A stretch of DNA of 64,000 bases from JAOUJD01 sp963726405 (lineage in GTDB: Bacteria; Pseudomonadota; Gammaproteobacteria; Burkholderiales; Burkholderiaceae_F): positions 1-64,000 of the forward strand of contig CAVSCF010000015.1 in the NCBI GenBank assembly GCA_963726405.1, read 5' to 3'. Below the pieces are notes generated by a model. It was not told the origin of the DNA and did no database searches. It saw only the letters and a list, made by a program, of their open reading frames with translations. The translations under genes were made by a program, and so were the position numbers. Shown one piece after another: positions 1 to 9,041 of this stretch (position 1 is the first letter of the stretch; every line of letters begins with the position of its first letter).

Positions 1-142
1 GCCATGATAGGGGAAAACGCAGGCGCGTCGCCTCCCGCCGCCGGGCAGGAGCGCCCAAGAGGCACGCGCCGGCTTGCCGCGGAGCAAGGCGGACGGTCGT
101 ACCGCCGTATAGAAAGGAGGCCGGGGAGCAAGGAGGATTTCG

Positions 143-880
143 ATGGATTTTCGTGTGCAGCCGCGCCTGTCCGGCGTCGTCCGCGCCGTCGCCGCGGGCG
201 TTGCGGCGCTTGGACTGGCCCTTGTCACCATGTCCGCCGGCGCGGAGGACGCAAAGCACCTCGCACCCGGCTTTTCCGGGCTGCCACCGAACGCCAGGGT
301 CCTGATCACCCCGCTCGACGTCGAGCTCTATTCGATCAGCGCCGGCGGTATCCCGGAACCGCGCGCCGACTGGACGGCCGCCGCGCTGACGAACATGAAG
401 AAGGAACTCGGGCGGCTGCGCGAGCGCTACAAGGGCGAGACGATCGAACTGGATGAGCGGACCGCGGACGATTTCAGCGAGCTGCTCGCGCTGCACTCGG
501 CCGTGGCGCGCGCCATCAACATCCACCATGTTTCCGGCGGCCCGTGGGCGCTGCCGACGAAGGGAGGCAAGCTTGACTGGACGTTCGGCGACGCCATGAA
601 GCCGCTGCAGGAAAAGACCGGCGCCCGGTACGCGCTGTTCGTCTGGGTGCGGGACAGTTACACCAGCGGCGAACGCGCCGCGGCGATAGCCCTGGCTGCG
701 GTGTTCGGCGTTGGGCTCGGGGGCGGATTCCAGCAGGGCTACGCCTCGCTGGTAGACCTCGAAACGGGCCGGGTGCTGTGGTTCAACCGCCTTGCCCGCG
801 CCTCCGGCGACCTGCGCGAGCCGGCCAAGGCCGCCGAAACCGTCGAGGCCCTGTTGACCGGCTTTCCCGGTGCCCGATGA
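143..880 (+). CDS. Exported protein of unknown function
   Basis: A protein of 245 residues that I do not recognise. A hydrophobic segment at about residues 12-33, ending in Ala-Gly-Ala, looks like a signal peptide, so the product is probably periplasmic or membrane attached. A second apolar, Gly-rich stretch lies at about residues 175-195. The start is well supported by AAGGAGG at 130-136, seven bases before the ATG. The stop overlaps the start of the M48 protease gene (ATGA), and that gene overlaps the next, so the three are probably cotranscribed and translationally coupled. No function can be assigned; a role alongside the protease in envelope maintenance is only an inference. Confidence 0.75.
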   Translation: MDFRVQPRLSGVVRAVAAGVAALGLALVTMSAGAEDAKHLAPGFSGLPPNARVLITPLDVELYSISAGGIPEPRADWTAAALTNMKKELGRLRERYKGETIELDERTADDFSELLALHSAVARAINIHHVSGGPWALPTKGGKLDWTFGDAMKPLQEKTGARYALFVWVRDSYTSGERAAAIALAAVFGVGLGGGFQQGYASLVDLETGRVLWFNRLARASGDLREPAKAAETVEALLTGFPGAR

Positions 881-2040
881 ACCGGCGCGGGTTCCTGCGC
901 TGGGGCTGCGCCCATTGCGCCCTGCTGTACGCGACGGCGGCGGCCGCGCAGAGCGACCCACCAGCCGCCGGCTGGACGCCGCCGCCTCGCTTCGCGCCTC
1001 CGGAGGCCGGATCCGACGAGGGCGGGCTGTGGGCCACCATGGCACGCGAAGAACAGCGCCTGCGGCGCAGCCCATTCCTGATCCGCGACGAGAAGCTGCG
1101 CGACTACCTGCAGGCCATCCTGTGCCGGCTGGCGGAGGTGCACTGCCCCGACGTCCGCGTCTATCCGGTGCGCAACGCAAACTTCAACGCCAACATGGCG
1201 CCGAACGGGATGATGCAGATCTGGTCCGGACTGCTGCTGCGGATGGACAACGAGGCGCAGCTTGCCGCCGTGGTGGGCCATGAAGTCGGACACTTCCTGC
1301 AGCGCCACTCGCTCGAGCGGATGCGCGATGCCAAGTCGAAGAGCGCGGCGAGCGTCGCCATGCTGCCGTTCGGGCTCTTCGGCCTGGTCGGCCAGCTCGC
1401 ACTGCTCGCCAGCGTCTACTCGTATTCGAGGGAGCAGGAGCGCGAGGCCGACACGATCAGCATCAGGCTGATGTCGGGCGCGGGCTACGACTCGTCGCAG
1501 GCGTCGGAAGTGTGGGGCAACCTCCTCGCCGAACTGAAGGCGCGGCCGAATGCGGACGCAACGACGTCCAGCGTGCTCTTTGCCAGCCATCCGCCATCCG
1601 ACGAGCGGCGGGAAATCCTCCGCACCCTGGGCAAGGCCGACGGCGACAAGGGCACAGGGTCGTACCGCGAGCGCATGGCGGCCTGGCAGATGGAGTTCCT
1701 CGAGGACGAGATCAAGCGCGGGCAGTACCCGGAGACGATCGCCCTGCTCGACCGCAAGCTGGCGATCGAGCCGCAGCGTGCGGACTTCCTGTACGCGCGG
1801 GCGGAAGCGAAACGTCTCCGCGGGCAGGACAAGGACGTCGAGCAGGCCCTCGCCGATTTCCAGGCCGCGTCCGCCATGCCGGATGCACCCGCGCAAGCGC
1901 ATCGATCGCTGGGGCTGCTGCTGCGTGAACGCAAGGACAACGCCGGGGCCGCCGCGGCCCTCAAGCGGTACCTCGAAAGGGCGCCCGGGGCACCGGACGC
2001 CGAACTCATCAAGGCCTACCTCACCGAGATACAGACATGA
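877..2040 (+). CDS. M48 family zinc metalloprotease with C-terminal TPR-like region
   Basis: This 387-residue protein is a peptidase-M48 zinc endopeptidase, probably acting in the envelope like the BepA/LoiP group. The zinc motif HEVGH is at residues 135-139, and the downstream EREAD supplies the third (Glu) ligand expected for M48. The N-terminus has a twin-arginine-like RRGFL followed by a hydrophobic stretch, so export is likely, possibly by Tat. The last third is helical with TPR-like repeats, as in BepA-type proteases. The reading frame is open further upstream to 778, but the ATG at 877 overlaps the previous stop (ATGA) and precedes the signal sequence. The 3' end overlaps the lipoprotein gene. 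The substrate is unknown. Confidence 0.88.
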   Translation: MNRRGFLRWGCAHCALLYATAAAAQSDPPAAGWTPPPRFAPPEAGSDEGGLWATMAREEQRLRRSPFLIRDEKLRDYLQAILCRLAEVHCPDVRVYPVRNANFNANMAPNGMMQIWSGLLLRMDNEAQLAAVVGHEVGHFLQRHSLERMRDAKSKSAASVAMLPFGLFGLVGQLALLASVYSYSREQEREADTISIRLMSGAGYDSSQASEVWGNLLAELKARPNADATTSSVLFASHPPSDERREILRTLGKADGDKGTGSYRERMAAWQMEFLEDEIKRGQYPETIALLDRKLAIEPQRADFLYARAEAKRLRGQDKDVEQALADFQAASAMPDAPAQAHRSLGLLLRERKDNAGAAAALKRYLERAPGAPDAELIKAYLTEIQT

Positions 2041-2618
2041 ACAGACTGCTCGCACTTCTCGTGGCGGTGCTGATCGCCGGCTGCGCCACTCCCACCGTAT
2101 CGATGGTCGAGCAAGGCGAACAGGTCGTCGCCCAGCGCATCGTCGTGAAGCTCGACGGCCCGTGGAACCGCTTCGACAATTTCGGCGGCTTTCCCGTGCC
2201 GACGTGGACCGTCGAGGGAGTGACGGTCGACCGGCTGCAGTTCTTCGTCGGCGTGAAGGATGGCGCAACGCTGGTGCCGCAGAGCGATGCGGCGCGCGCG
2301 AAGCATCCCCTGACGTTTCGCAAGACGATGCAGCCGCACGAACTCGTCGCCCTGTTCCAGACGATGCTGACCAGCGACGGTTCCTCGTTCACGCTCGACA
2401 AGCTCGACCCGGTCACGTTCCTCGGAGGCCCCGGCATCCGCTTCCAGTACTCGCTGGTGCGGCGGGTGGACGAGGTGCGGCTGTCGGGGTTCGGCTACGT
2501 ACGCGTCAACGGCGACGAGCTGCACGCTATCGTCTACCAGGCGCCGCGCCTCGGCTTCTATCCGCGCTACCAGCCGCAGGTCGACCGCATGGCGCAGACA
2601 GCGGGCTTGCGCAGCTAG
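2037..2618 (+). CDS. Predicted lipoprotein of unknown function
   Basis: A 193-residue protein with a clear lipobox, LIAGC, placing the lipidated cysteine at residue 16. Asp is absent at the following position, so outer-membrane sorting is likely. The mature part has no motif I recognise and looks like a compact alpha/beta domain. The ATG overlaps the M48 protease stop codon (ATGA), making it the last gene of a three-gene operon. It may be a partner or client of the protease, but nothing in the sequence proves that. Confidence 0.8.
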   Translation: MNRLLALLVAVLIAGCATPTVSMVEQGEQVVAQRIVVKLDGPWNRFDNFGGFPVPTWTVEGVTVDRLQFFVGVKDGATLVPQSDAARAKHPLTFRKTMQPHELVALFQTMLTSDGSSFTLDKLDPVTFLGGPGIRFQYSLVRRVDEVRLSGFGYVRVNGDELHAIVYQAPRLGFYPRYQPQVDRMAQTAGLRS

Positions 2619-2645
2619 CGAGGAGCACGCGCGCCGTCGGCGCCG

Positions 2646-3752
2646 CTACGACAGCGCTTCGTTCACTTCCTCGGCGATGGCCAGCGCGGCCGTGAGTCCC
2701 GGCGACTCGATGCCGAACAGGCACACCAGATCCGGCACACCGTGCGACGCCGGGCCTGCGATGTCGAAATCCGCCACCGGCTGGCCCGGTCCATAGATCT
2801 TCGGTCGCACGCCCGCGTAATCGGGCCGCAACTGCCCGTCGGCGAGGCCGCGCCAGTACTTGCGGATCTCGCCGTAGAACGCCGGCATTCGCGCCGGGTT
2901 CACCGTGTACTCCGGCCGGTCGATCCACTCGACATCCGGCCCGAAGCGCGCCTGCCCGCCGAGGTCCAGGGTGAGGTGCACACCCAGGCCGTCCTTCTCG
3001 GGCACCGGGTAGATGAGCCGCGAGAACGGCGCGCGGCCCATCAACGCGAAGTAGTTGCCCTTGGCGTAGCGTTCGACGGGCAAGCGGTCCGCGGGGAAGC
3101 CGTCGACGCGCGCCGCGAGCGACGGCGAATGCAAGCCGGCCGCGATGACGAGCCGCCGCACATGAACCCGCATGTCGCCTGCCGCATCGCTCAGCCGAAC
3201 GTCGAAGCCGCCTGCCGGTCGCAGGGAGGCCGACTCGAAGCGCGTCTTCAACACGAGCTGGGCGCCGTGCCGCTCGGCCCGCCCGAGCAGCGCCGTCATC
3301 AAGGCATGGCTGTCGACGATGCCGGTCGAGGCGGACAGCAACGCGGCCACGCACTCGAGTTGCGGCTCGAGCCGCCGTGCTTCGGCGCGGTCGATGATGC
3401 GCAGTTCCTCGACGCCATTCGCCTCGCCGCGCGCCCGCAGATTCTCGAGCGCGTGGAGCTGGTCCTCGTTGGTCGCCACGACGAGCTTGCCGCATCGTCG
3501 GTGGGGAACGCCGTGACGCTCGCAGAACGCGTAGAGCAGCGGCTTGCCGCGCATGCAGACGCGGGCCTTGACGGAACCGGGCGCGTAGTAGATGCCCGAG
3601 TGAATGACTTCGCTGTTGCGGGAGGAGACGCCGCTGCCATGGATCGCTTCCGACTCCGCCACCACGACTTCGCGGCCGGCGCGGGCAAGCGCGTCGGCGC
3701 CAGCGAGTCCGATCACGCCGGCGCCGACGACCAGTGTGTCGATGGCCTCCAT
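2646..3752 (-). CDS. FAD-dependent oxidoreductase, L-2-hydroxyglutarate oxidase-like
   Basis: A 368-residue DAO-fold flavoprotein. The N-terminal dinucleotide motif GAGVIG is at residues 10-15, followed by a Glu-ending beta strand typical of FAD binding. GSGVSSRNSEVIHSGIYY resembles the LhgO/YgaF subgroup, and the C-terminal GIESPGLTAALAIAE closes the FAD site. The family oxidises 2-hydroxy acids, in E. coli L-2-hydroxyglutarate, and passes electrons to the membrane quinone pool. The frame remains open to 4133, but that part overlaps the divergent TonB-like gene and has no family similarity. The ATG at 3752 begins directly before the FAD motif. The gene stands alone. The exact substrate is inferred. 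Confidence 0.85.
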   Translation of the reverse strand: MEAIDTLVVGAGVIGLAGADALARAGREVVVAESEAIHGSGVSSRNSEVIHSGIYYAPGSVKARVCMRGKPLLYAFCERHGVPHRRCGKLVVATNEDQLHALENLRARGEANGVEELRIIDRAEARRLEPQLECVAALLSASTGIVDSHALMTALLGRAERHGAQLVLKTRFESASLRPAGGFDVRLSDAAGDMRVHVRRLVIAAGLHSPSLAARVDGFPADRLPVERYAKGNYFALMGRAPFSRLIYPVPEKDGLGVHLTLDLGGQARFGPDVEWIDRPEYTVNPARMPAFYGEIRKYWRGLADGQLRPDYAGVRPKIYGPGQPVADFDIAGPASHGVPDLVCLFGIESPGLTAALAIAEEVNEALS

Positions 3753-4095
3753 GCCGCGGAACTGTAAGGCAGCGAAACGACGGCGCGGCGGAAAGCAGGC
3801 AACATCAAGGCTATGGGGACCGGAATTTCCACCGACGACCGTCGTCCACCGAGCGTTGCTGCCCCGGCGCCTGGCTTCAACGGCGTCGGATCCGCAGGCT
3901 CTCACCCGTCGGACGCACTGTCCTGGCACGACGTCGAAGCCCTCTGTTCCGTGGGCGCCTCGGTCGCAGGCATCCGGCTTGCGCCAAGCGCCGGCTCGGA
4001 CTACGCCATGGCGCCTCCGTCGCGTCCTGCTTCGGGCCGGCCCCATGACCGGGTCGACGACGATGGACGTGGACGACGGCGCACGGTTGAGTTCG

Positions 4096-6375
4096 ATGAG
4101 TGAAGGCATGAGCGACGAACGCAGGCGCTTCACCTTTGCGCTGCTGCTCTCGCTGCTGCTTCACGCGCCGCTGCTCGCCCTGACCGCCGGCGGCACAGGG
4201 ATCGGTCTTCCCGGCTTCGATTTCCCGTGGCGGGATCGACGGAGCGAGACGTCCGAGCTTCGTGTCGTCCTCGTCCCACCCGAGGCCCCCGCTGCAGCGC
4301 CGGCGACCGCGCCTGCCGTGCAATCTCCGACCGAAGGGCTTCCGAGCGGCGCTGCGGCGGCTTCATCCCTGTCGCCTGCGCCGCCGCCGGCGGAGAACGC
4401 AAAGGCTCTCGCCGTGCTGCCCGCGCCACCTCCGGAAGAGAGCGAGTCGAACCCGGAGCCCGCGCCCGTCGCGGCTCCCGCGATACCACCCGTGCGCGCC
4501 GTTGGACCCAGCCACGTGGCGCGCGCGAAGCTGCCGATCCCGCCGGCCGCCATCGTGCCGCCGCCTCCTCCCGCGCCGGTCGCACGCGCGAAGCCCTCAA
4601 CGGCGACGCCAGTCGTTCCGGAACCGCCGGTGGACTCCAACCCGGATACGGTCACTTCGGCGCTCCCGCAAGCCGGCAAGGTGCCCCCGGAAGCCGAGCA
4701 GCTGGGCGCGGCGAAAGAGCAGACGCCGCCCGGTCCCGTCGAACGCGAGCAGACCAATCGGCTGGCCGAGGAACAACGCGAGGCGCAGGCGCGAGAACTG
4801 GCTCGCCAGGAAGAAGCGACGCGCGAGGAGGCTGCGCGCGTCGCCACGGAGCGACTGGAGGCGCAACGCCGAGAACTCGCGCGCCAGCAGGACGAAGCGG
4901 CACGCCTCGCCGCCGCGCAACGCGAGGCGGAACGGCAGCAGGCCGAACAACGGGCTGTCGAGCAACAAGAGACACAGCGTCGTGAACTGGCCCGCAACGA
5001 AGAAGAAGCGGCGCGGATCGCCGCCGCGCAACGCGAGGTGGAACGGCAGCAGGCCGTCCGAGCCGCCGAACAACTGGAGGCGCAACGCCGGGAGCTCGCT
5101 CGGCAGCAGGAAGAAGCGGCACGGATCGCCGCGGCGCAGGTTGAGCGTGACCGGGCCGCGAAGGTCGCCGCCGAACAACGGGAGGCGCAACGCCGAGAAC
5201 TCGCCCGCCAGCAGGAAGAAGCCGCACGGATCGCCGCCGCGCAGGCTGAGCGTGACCGGGCCGCGAAACTAGCCTCCGAGCAACAGGAGGCGCAACGCCG
5301 AGAGCTCGCCCGCCAGCAGGACGACGCCGCGCGCATCGCCGCCGCGCAACGCGAGGCAGAACGACAGCAGGCCGCGCGACAGGCCGCCGAGCAACTGGAG
5401 GCACAACGCCGAGAACTCGCTCGTCAGCAGGAAGAAGCTGCACGCATCGCGGCCGCGCAACGCGAGGCTGAACGACAGCAGGCCGCCCGAGCCGCCGAGC
5501 AACTGGAGTCGCAACGCCGAGAACTCGCCCGCCAGCAGGAAGAAGGAGCGCGGATCGCCGCCGCGCAGGCTGAGCGTGACCGGGCCGCGAAACTTGCCGC
5601 CGAACAACTGGAGGCGCAACGCCGGGAACTCGCCCGCCAGCAGGAAGAAGCCGCGCGCATCGCCGCCGCGCAACGTGAAGCCGAACGACAGCAGGTGGCC
5701 CGAGCCGCCGAACAACTGGAGGCGCAGCGCCGGGAACTTGTCCGCCAGGAAGAAGCCGCACGCATCGCGGCGGCGGAACGCGAAGCGGAGCGACAGCGAG
5801 TCGCGCGACAGGCCGCCGAACAACTCGAGGCGCAGCGCCAGGAGCCTGCACGACTCGCCGCCGCGGAGCGCGAGGCAGCACGCTTGCGGGCCGAACAGGA
5901 GGAAGCGAAACGCCAGGAGCGGCTGCGGGCGATCGGGCGCCAGCTCGACGAGGAAGCCGCCCGGCTCGATGAGGCCGCGGCTCCCGGCCGCGGGCGCTCC
6001 ACGCTGCCGCTGTCCCTGAGTACCGCGCGTCGCGCCCGGCTCTACGGGCGCGCCGACCCCAACGCCGAACTCGCGCGCTATGGGGAGGCGTGGGCCCAGA
6101 AGATCCAGTTCAACACGCCCGTCGAAACGGTGCGCGATGCGGCCGCGAAGCTCCGCATCAATCCGATGGTGACGGTCGCCGTCCGAAGCGACGGCTCCGT
6201 GGAGTCGGTGACCTTCCTTGTCTCCAGCGGCGCCCCGGAAGTCGACGAAGCGATCCGGCGCATCGTGCGCAGCCACGAGCACTACCCCGCGTTCCCGCCG
6301 GCGCTGGCGCGCGACTACGACGTGATCGAAATCCGCCGGACATGGCACTTCGACACCGCCATCCGCTTGTTCTGA
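4096..6375 (+). CDS. TonB/TolA-like energy-coupling protein with long coiled-coil repeats
   Basis: A 759-residue protein built like TonB or TolA. It has a short cytoplasmic N-terminus, one membrane helix at about residues 13-32, a Pro/Ala-rich spacer, and a very long charged helical region at about 220-630. The last 100 residues form a TonB-C-like domain with VAVRSDGSVESVTFLVSSG and a final WHFD segment. Such proteins link the inner-membrane proton-motive complex to outer-membrane partners. TonB is usually about 220-350 residues and TolA about 300-420, so this is unusually long because of the internal repeats. The start could be the ATG at 4096 or 4108; neither has a good ribosome site. No exbB/exbD genes adjoin it, so it may share the complex encoded at 52-53 kb or use TolQR. 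Confidence 0.8.
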   Translation: MSEGMSDERRRFTFALLLSLLLHAPLLALTAGGTGIGLPGFDFPWRDRRSETSELRVVLVPPEAPAAAPATAPAVQSPTEGLPSGAAAASSLSPAPPPAENAKALAVLPAPPPEESESNPEPAPVAAPAIPPVRAVGPSHVARAKLPIPPAAIVPPPPPAPVARAKPSTATPVVPEPPVDSNPDTVTSALPQAGKVPPEAEQLGAAKEQTPPGPVEREQTNRLAEEQREAQARELARQEEATREEAARVATERLEAQRRELARQQDEAARLAAAQREAERQQAEQRAVEQQETQRRELARNEEEAARIAAAQREVERQQAVRAAEQLEAQRRELARQQEEAARIAAAQVERDRAAKVAAEQREAQRRELARQQEEAARIAAAQAERDRAAKLASEQQEAQRRELARQQDDAARIAAAQREAERQQAARQAAEQLEAQRRELARQQEEAARIAAAQREAERQQAARAAEQLESQRRELARQQEEGARIAAAQAERDRAAKLAAEQLEAQRRELARQQEEAARIAAAQREAERQQVARAAEQLEAQRRELVRQEEAARIAAAEREAERQRVARQAAEQLEAQRQEPARLAAAEREAARLRAEQEEAKRQERLRAIGRQLDEEAARLDEAAAPGRGRSTLPLSLSTARRARLYGRADPNAELARYGEAWAQKIQFNTPVETVRDAAAKLRINPMVTVAVRSDGSVESVTFLVSSGAPEVDEAIRRIVRSHEHYPAFPPALARDYDVIEIRRTWHFDTAIRLF
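4771..5925 (+). repeat. In-gene tandem repeat, about eleven coiled-coil units
   Basis: About eleven tandem units of 33-37 codons, each centred on QRRELARQQEEAARIAAAQ. Units end in one of two ways: REAERQQAARAAE (type 1) or AERDRAAKLAAE (type 2). The order mixes both types, with type 2 in units 4, 5 and 8. The near identity at DNA level suggests unequal recombination or slippage. The repeats also keep long spurious frames open on both strands. Confidence 0.9.
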
Positions 6376-6436
6376 CGATCGGCGGGCCGCCACTGCCCAC
6401 GGCGTGACTTGCGAGGCCTGACGTCCAGCCTGGCGG

Positions 6437-7183
6437 CTACCCCTTGTTTCCCAGCCCGAGGTAGCTTTCGATCACGCGAGGATCGCTGGCGAGCTGCGCA
6501 GCCGGACCGTCGAGCACGCATTCGCCGGTCTCGAGCACGTAGGCGTGGTCGGCGATGTGCAGCGCCGCGCGCGCGTTCTGCTCCACCAGCAGGATCGATA
6601 CGCCGCGCCGCCTCAGTTCGACGATGATGTGGAAGATCTCGCGCACGATCAGGGGCGCGAGTCCCAGCGACGGTTCGTCGAGCATCAGCAGCTTCGGCTT
6701 GGCCATCAGGGCGCGGCCGACGGCCAGCATCTGGCGCTCTCCACCGGACAGCGTGCCGGCCAGCTGTGTCGTGCGTTCGCGCAGGCGCGGGAACAGCGTG
6801 TAGACCTCGTCCATCGTCTTGCGGTGATCGCGCTCGCCGGAGCGATAGCGCTGGAAGGCGCCCAGCAGCAGGTTGTCCTCGACGGTCATCTCGCCGAAGA
6901 GCTCCCGCTTCTCGGGCACCAGCGTCATGCCGCGGGCCACCATGGTCTCGATCGCCGGCCGGGTCTCGACGCCGCCGGCGAAGCGCACGATGCCGCGCGT
7001 CGACCCGGTCGAAGGCAACGCCCCCATGATCGCGGCGAGCAGCGTGGTCTTGCCCGCGCCGTTCGGCCCGATGACGGTGACGATCTGCCCGACGCCAACG
7101 TCGAGGTTGACGTTCGACAGCGCCTCCACCTTGCCGTACGAGACGGACAGGTCGCGGACTTCGAGGACACGGTCACCGCTCAT
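6437..7183 (-). CDS. livF: Branched-chain-type ABC transporter ATP-binding protein LivF
   Basis: A 248-residue cytoplasmic ATPase, one of the two nucleotide-binding subunits of a HAAT/Liv-type importer. Walker A GPNGAGKT is at about residues 39-46, the signature is LSGGERQ, and Walker B LLMLDEPSLGL ends with the catalytic Glu; the switch His lies in LLVEQNARAA (Gln-Asn form typical of LivF). Full family length. It is the last gene of livK-H-MG-F, 46 bases after the livMG stop. The position directly downstream of the paa operon suggests, but does not prove, that the system carries phenylacetate or a related compound rather than amino acids. Confidence 0.93.
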   Translation of the reverse strand: MSGDRVLEVRDLSVSYGKVEALSNVNLDVGVGQIVTVIGPNGAGKTTLLAAIMGALPSTGSTRGIVRFAGGVETRPAIETMVARGMTLVPEKRELFGEMTVEDNLLLGAFQRYRSGERDHRKTMDEVYTLFPRLRERTTQLAGTLSGGERQMLAVGRALMAKPKLLMLDEPSLGLAPLIVREIFHIIVELRRRGVSILLVEQNARAALHIADHAYVLETGECVLDGPAAQLASDPRVIESYLGLGNKG

Positions 7184-7229
7184 GTCGCAGAACGCCGGAA
7201 ACGGCCGACACGCGAAGCGCCCTCGACGT

Positions 7230-9041
7230 TCATGCGGGCTTCTCCTCGACGCCGCCGAGATAGGCCTCGAGCACGCGCGGATCGCGCTGCACCTGCTCGG
7301 GCAGGCCCTCGGCGATCTTCTGGCCGAAGTCCATCACGTACAGGCGGTCGACCAGGCCCATCACGAAGTCCATGTCGTGCTCGACGAGCAGGACCGACAG
7401 GCCCTCGCTCTTCAGCTTGCGCAGCAGATCGGCGAGCGCGCGCTTCTCTAGATAACGCAGCCCGGCCGCCGGCTCGTCGAGCAGCAGCAGGCACGGATCG
7501 GAGCAAAGGGCCCGGGCGATTTCGAGGATGCGCTGCTTGCCGAGAGGCAGCGATCCGGCGGGGTCGAACATGTGGTCGGCGAGGCCCGCGCGCTCGATCT
7601 GCCGGGCCGCTTCGGCCAGCAGGCGCGCCTCGTTGCGGCGATCGAGTCGCATCCCGCCCGTCAGCATTCCGGCCAGCACTCCGGGGTACTCGCGGCGGTG
7701 AGCGCCGATCGCGACGTTGTCGATGACGCTCATCTGCGGCAGCAGGCGCACGTGCTGGAACGTCCGGCTCATGCCCATCAGCGCGATGTCGCGCGAGGAC
7801 CGCCCTGCCACTTCCTTGCCGCGGAACCGCACGCTGCCCGAACTGGCATCGAGCACGCCCGACACCACGTTGAACACGGTGCTCTTGCCGGCACCGTTCG
7901 GGCCGATCAGCGCGACGATCTCGCCGGCACGCACGGTCAGCGCCATCTCGTTGACGGCGACGAGCCCGCCGAAGCGGCGCGTTGCCTTGTCGACCTCGAG
8001 CAGCACTTCACCCGCCGCCGGCAGCGGGCGCTTGGCCAGCGGCGGCGCCTCGGGGCGCACCACACGCCGCCTGGCTCGCAGGGGAATGCGGCCGGCCAGC
8101 GCCGGCCACAGGCCGTCGGGCGCGCGCTGCAGGATCACGATCATCAGCACACCGAAGACGATCACCTCGAAGTTGCCGGCCTGCCCGACGATGTGCGGCA
8201 GCAGGTCCTGCAGCCAGGTCTTGCTGATCGTCAGCACGGTGGCGCCGAGCAATGCGCCCCAGACGTAGCCCGCACCGCCCACCACGGCCATGAACAGGAA
8301 TTCGATACCGGCGTGCAGCGAGAACGGCGTGGGGTTCACGAAGCGCTGCATGTGCGCGTACAGCCAGCCGGAGGCGCTGGCCATCATCGCGGCGATGACG
8401 AAGGCGACCATGCGGGACGCGGCCGTGTTCACGCCCATGGACTCGGCCATCACCATGCCGCCCTTCAGCGCCCGGATCGCGCGGCCTTCTCGCGAGTCGA
8501 GCAGGTTGAGCGTCGTGAAGACCGCCGTCATCAGGAACAGCCAGATGAGATAGAAGATCTCGCGGCCCGTGTCGATCTCGCGACCGAACACCTGAATCGG
8601 CGGCACGCCCGACAGGCCCGTGTAGCCGCCGAGCGTCTCGGAGGTGCCGAACAGCAACGCGAGGCTGATTCCCCACGCGATCGTGCCGAGCGGCAGGTAG
8701 TGACCGGAGAGCTTGAGCGTCAGCATGCCGAGCGCGCCGGCGACCGCCAGCGTGATCAGCAGGCCCGCGATCAAGGTCAGCCAGGGCGAGGCGCCGAGCC
8801 AGGCGAACGACGCCGGCAACTCAGCAGTCGTCAGCACGGCCGTCGTGTAGGCGCCGAGACCGACGAAGGCGGCCTGGCCGAACGAGGTCAGGCCGCCCAC
8901 GCCCGTCAGCAGCACGAGCCCGAGCGCAACCAGCGCATACAGGCCGATGTAGTTGGCCAGCGTGATCGTGAACTCGGGCAGCACGAGCGGCGCAAGGCCG
9001 AGCAGCGCAAGGAAGGCCGCGATGAGCCAGGACGGCCTCAT
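7230..9041 (-). CDS. livM: Fused Liv-type permease and ATPase (LivM-LivG)
   Basis: A 603-residue fusion. Residues 1 to about 310 are the multi-span LivM permease, including the conserved GLTSFGQAAFVGLGAY. Residues from about 345 are the LivG ATPase with Walker A GPNGAGKS near 379-386, the LivG-type signature LPLGKQRILEIARAL, and Walker B LLLLDEPAAGL. The link is a basic, proline-containing stretch. LivM and LivG are usually separate, although such fusions are known. The frame is open back to 10076, but only because it runs through livH; the ATG at 9041 overlaps the livH stop (ATGA), which sets the start. It forms a heteromeric importer with LivH, LivF and LivK. Confidence 0.9.
   Translation of the reverse strand: MRPSWLIAAFLALLGLAPLVLPEFTITLANYIGLYALVALGLVLLTGVGGLTSFGQAAFVGLGAYTTAVLTTAELPASFAWLGASPWLTLIAGLLITLAVAGALGMLTLKLSGHYLPLGTIAWGISLALLFGTSETLGGYTGLSGVPPIQVFGREIDTGREIFYLIWLFLMTAVFTTLNLLDSREGRAIRALKGGMVMAESMGVNTAASRMVAFVIAAMMASASGWLYAHMQRFVNPTPFSLHAGIEFLFMAVVGGAGYVWGALLGATVLTISKTWLQDLLPHIVGQAGNFEVIVFGVLMIVILQRAPDGLWPALAGRIPLRARRRVVRPEAPPLAKRPLPAAGEVLLEVDKATRRFGGLVAVNEMALTVRAGEIVALIGPNGAGKSTVFNVVSGVLDASSGSVRFRGKEVAGRSSRDIALMGMSRTFQHVRLLPQMSVIDNVAIGAHRREYPGVLAGMLTGGMRLDRRNEARLLAEAARQIERAGLADHMFDPAGSLPLGKQRILEIARALCSDPCLLLLDEPAAGLRYLEKRALADLLRKLKSEGLSVLLVEHDMDFVMGLVDRLYVMDFGQKIAEGLPEQVQRDPRVLEAYLGGVEEKPA

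Noticed and set aside
1..142. Open frame from position 4 overlapping the first gene
   Set aside because: Arg-rich shadow frame without ribosome site; the gene starting at 143 has a strong one.
4652..6393. Long minus-strand frames (up to 409 codons) opposite the TonB-like gene
   Set aside because: Produced by the high-GC codon repeats of the plus-strand coiled coil; compositions are Arg/Ser/Ala rich with no domain.
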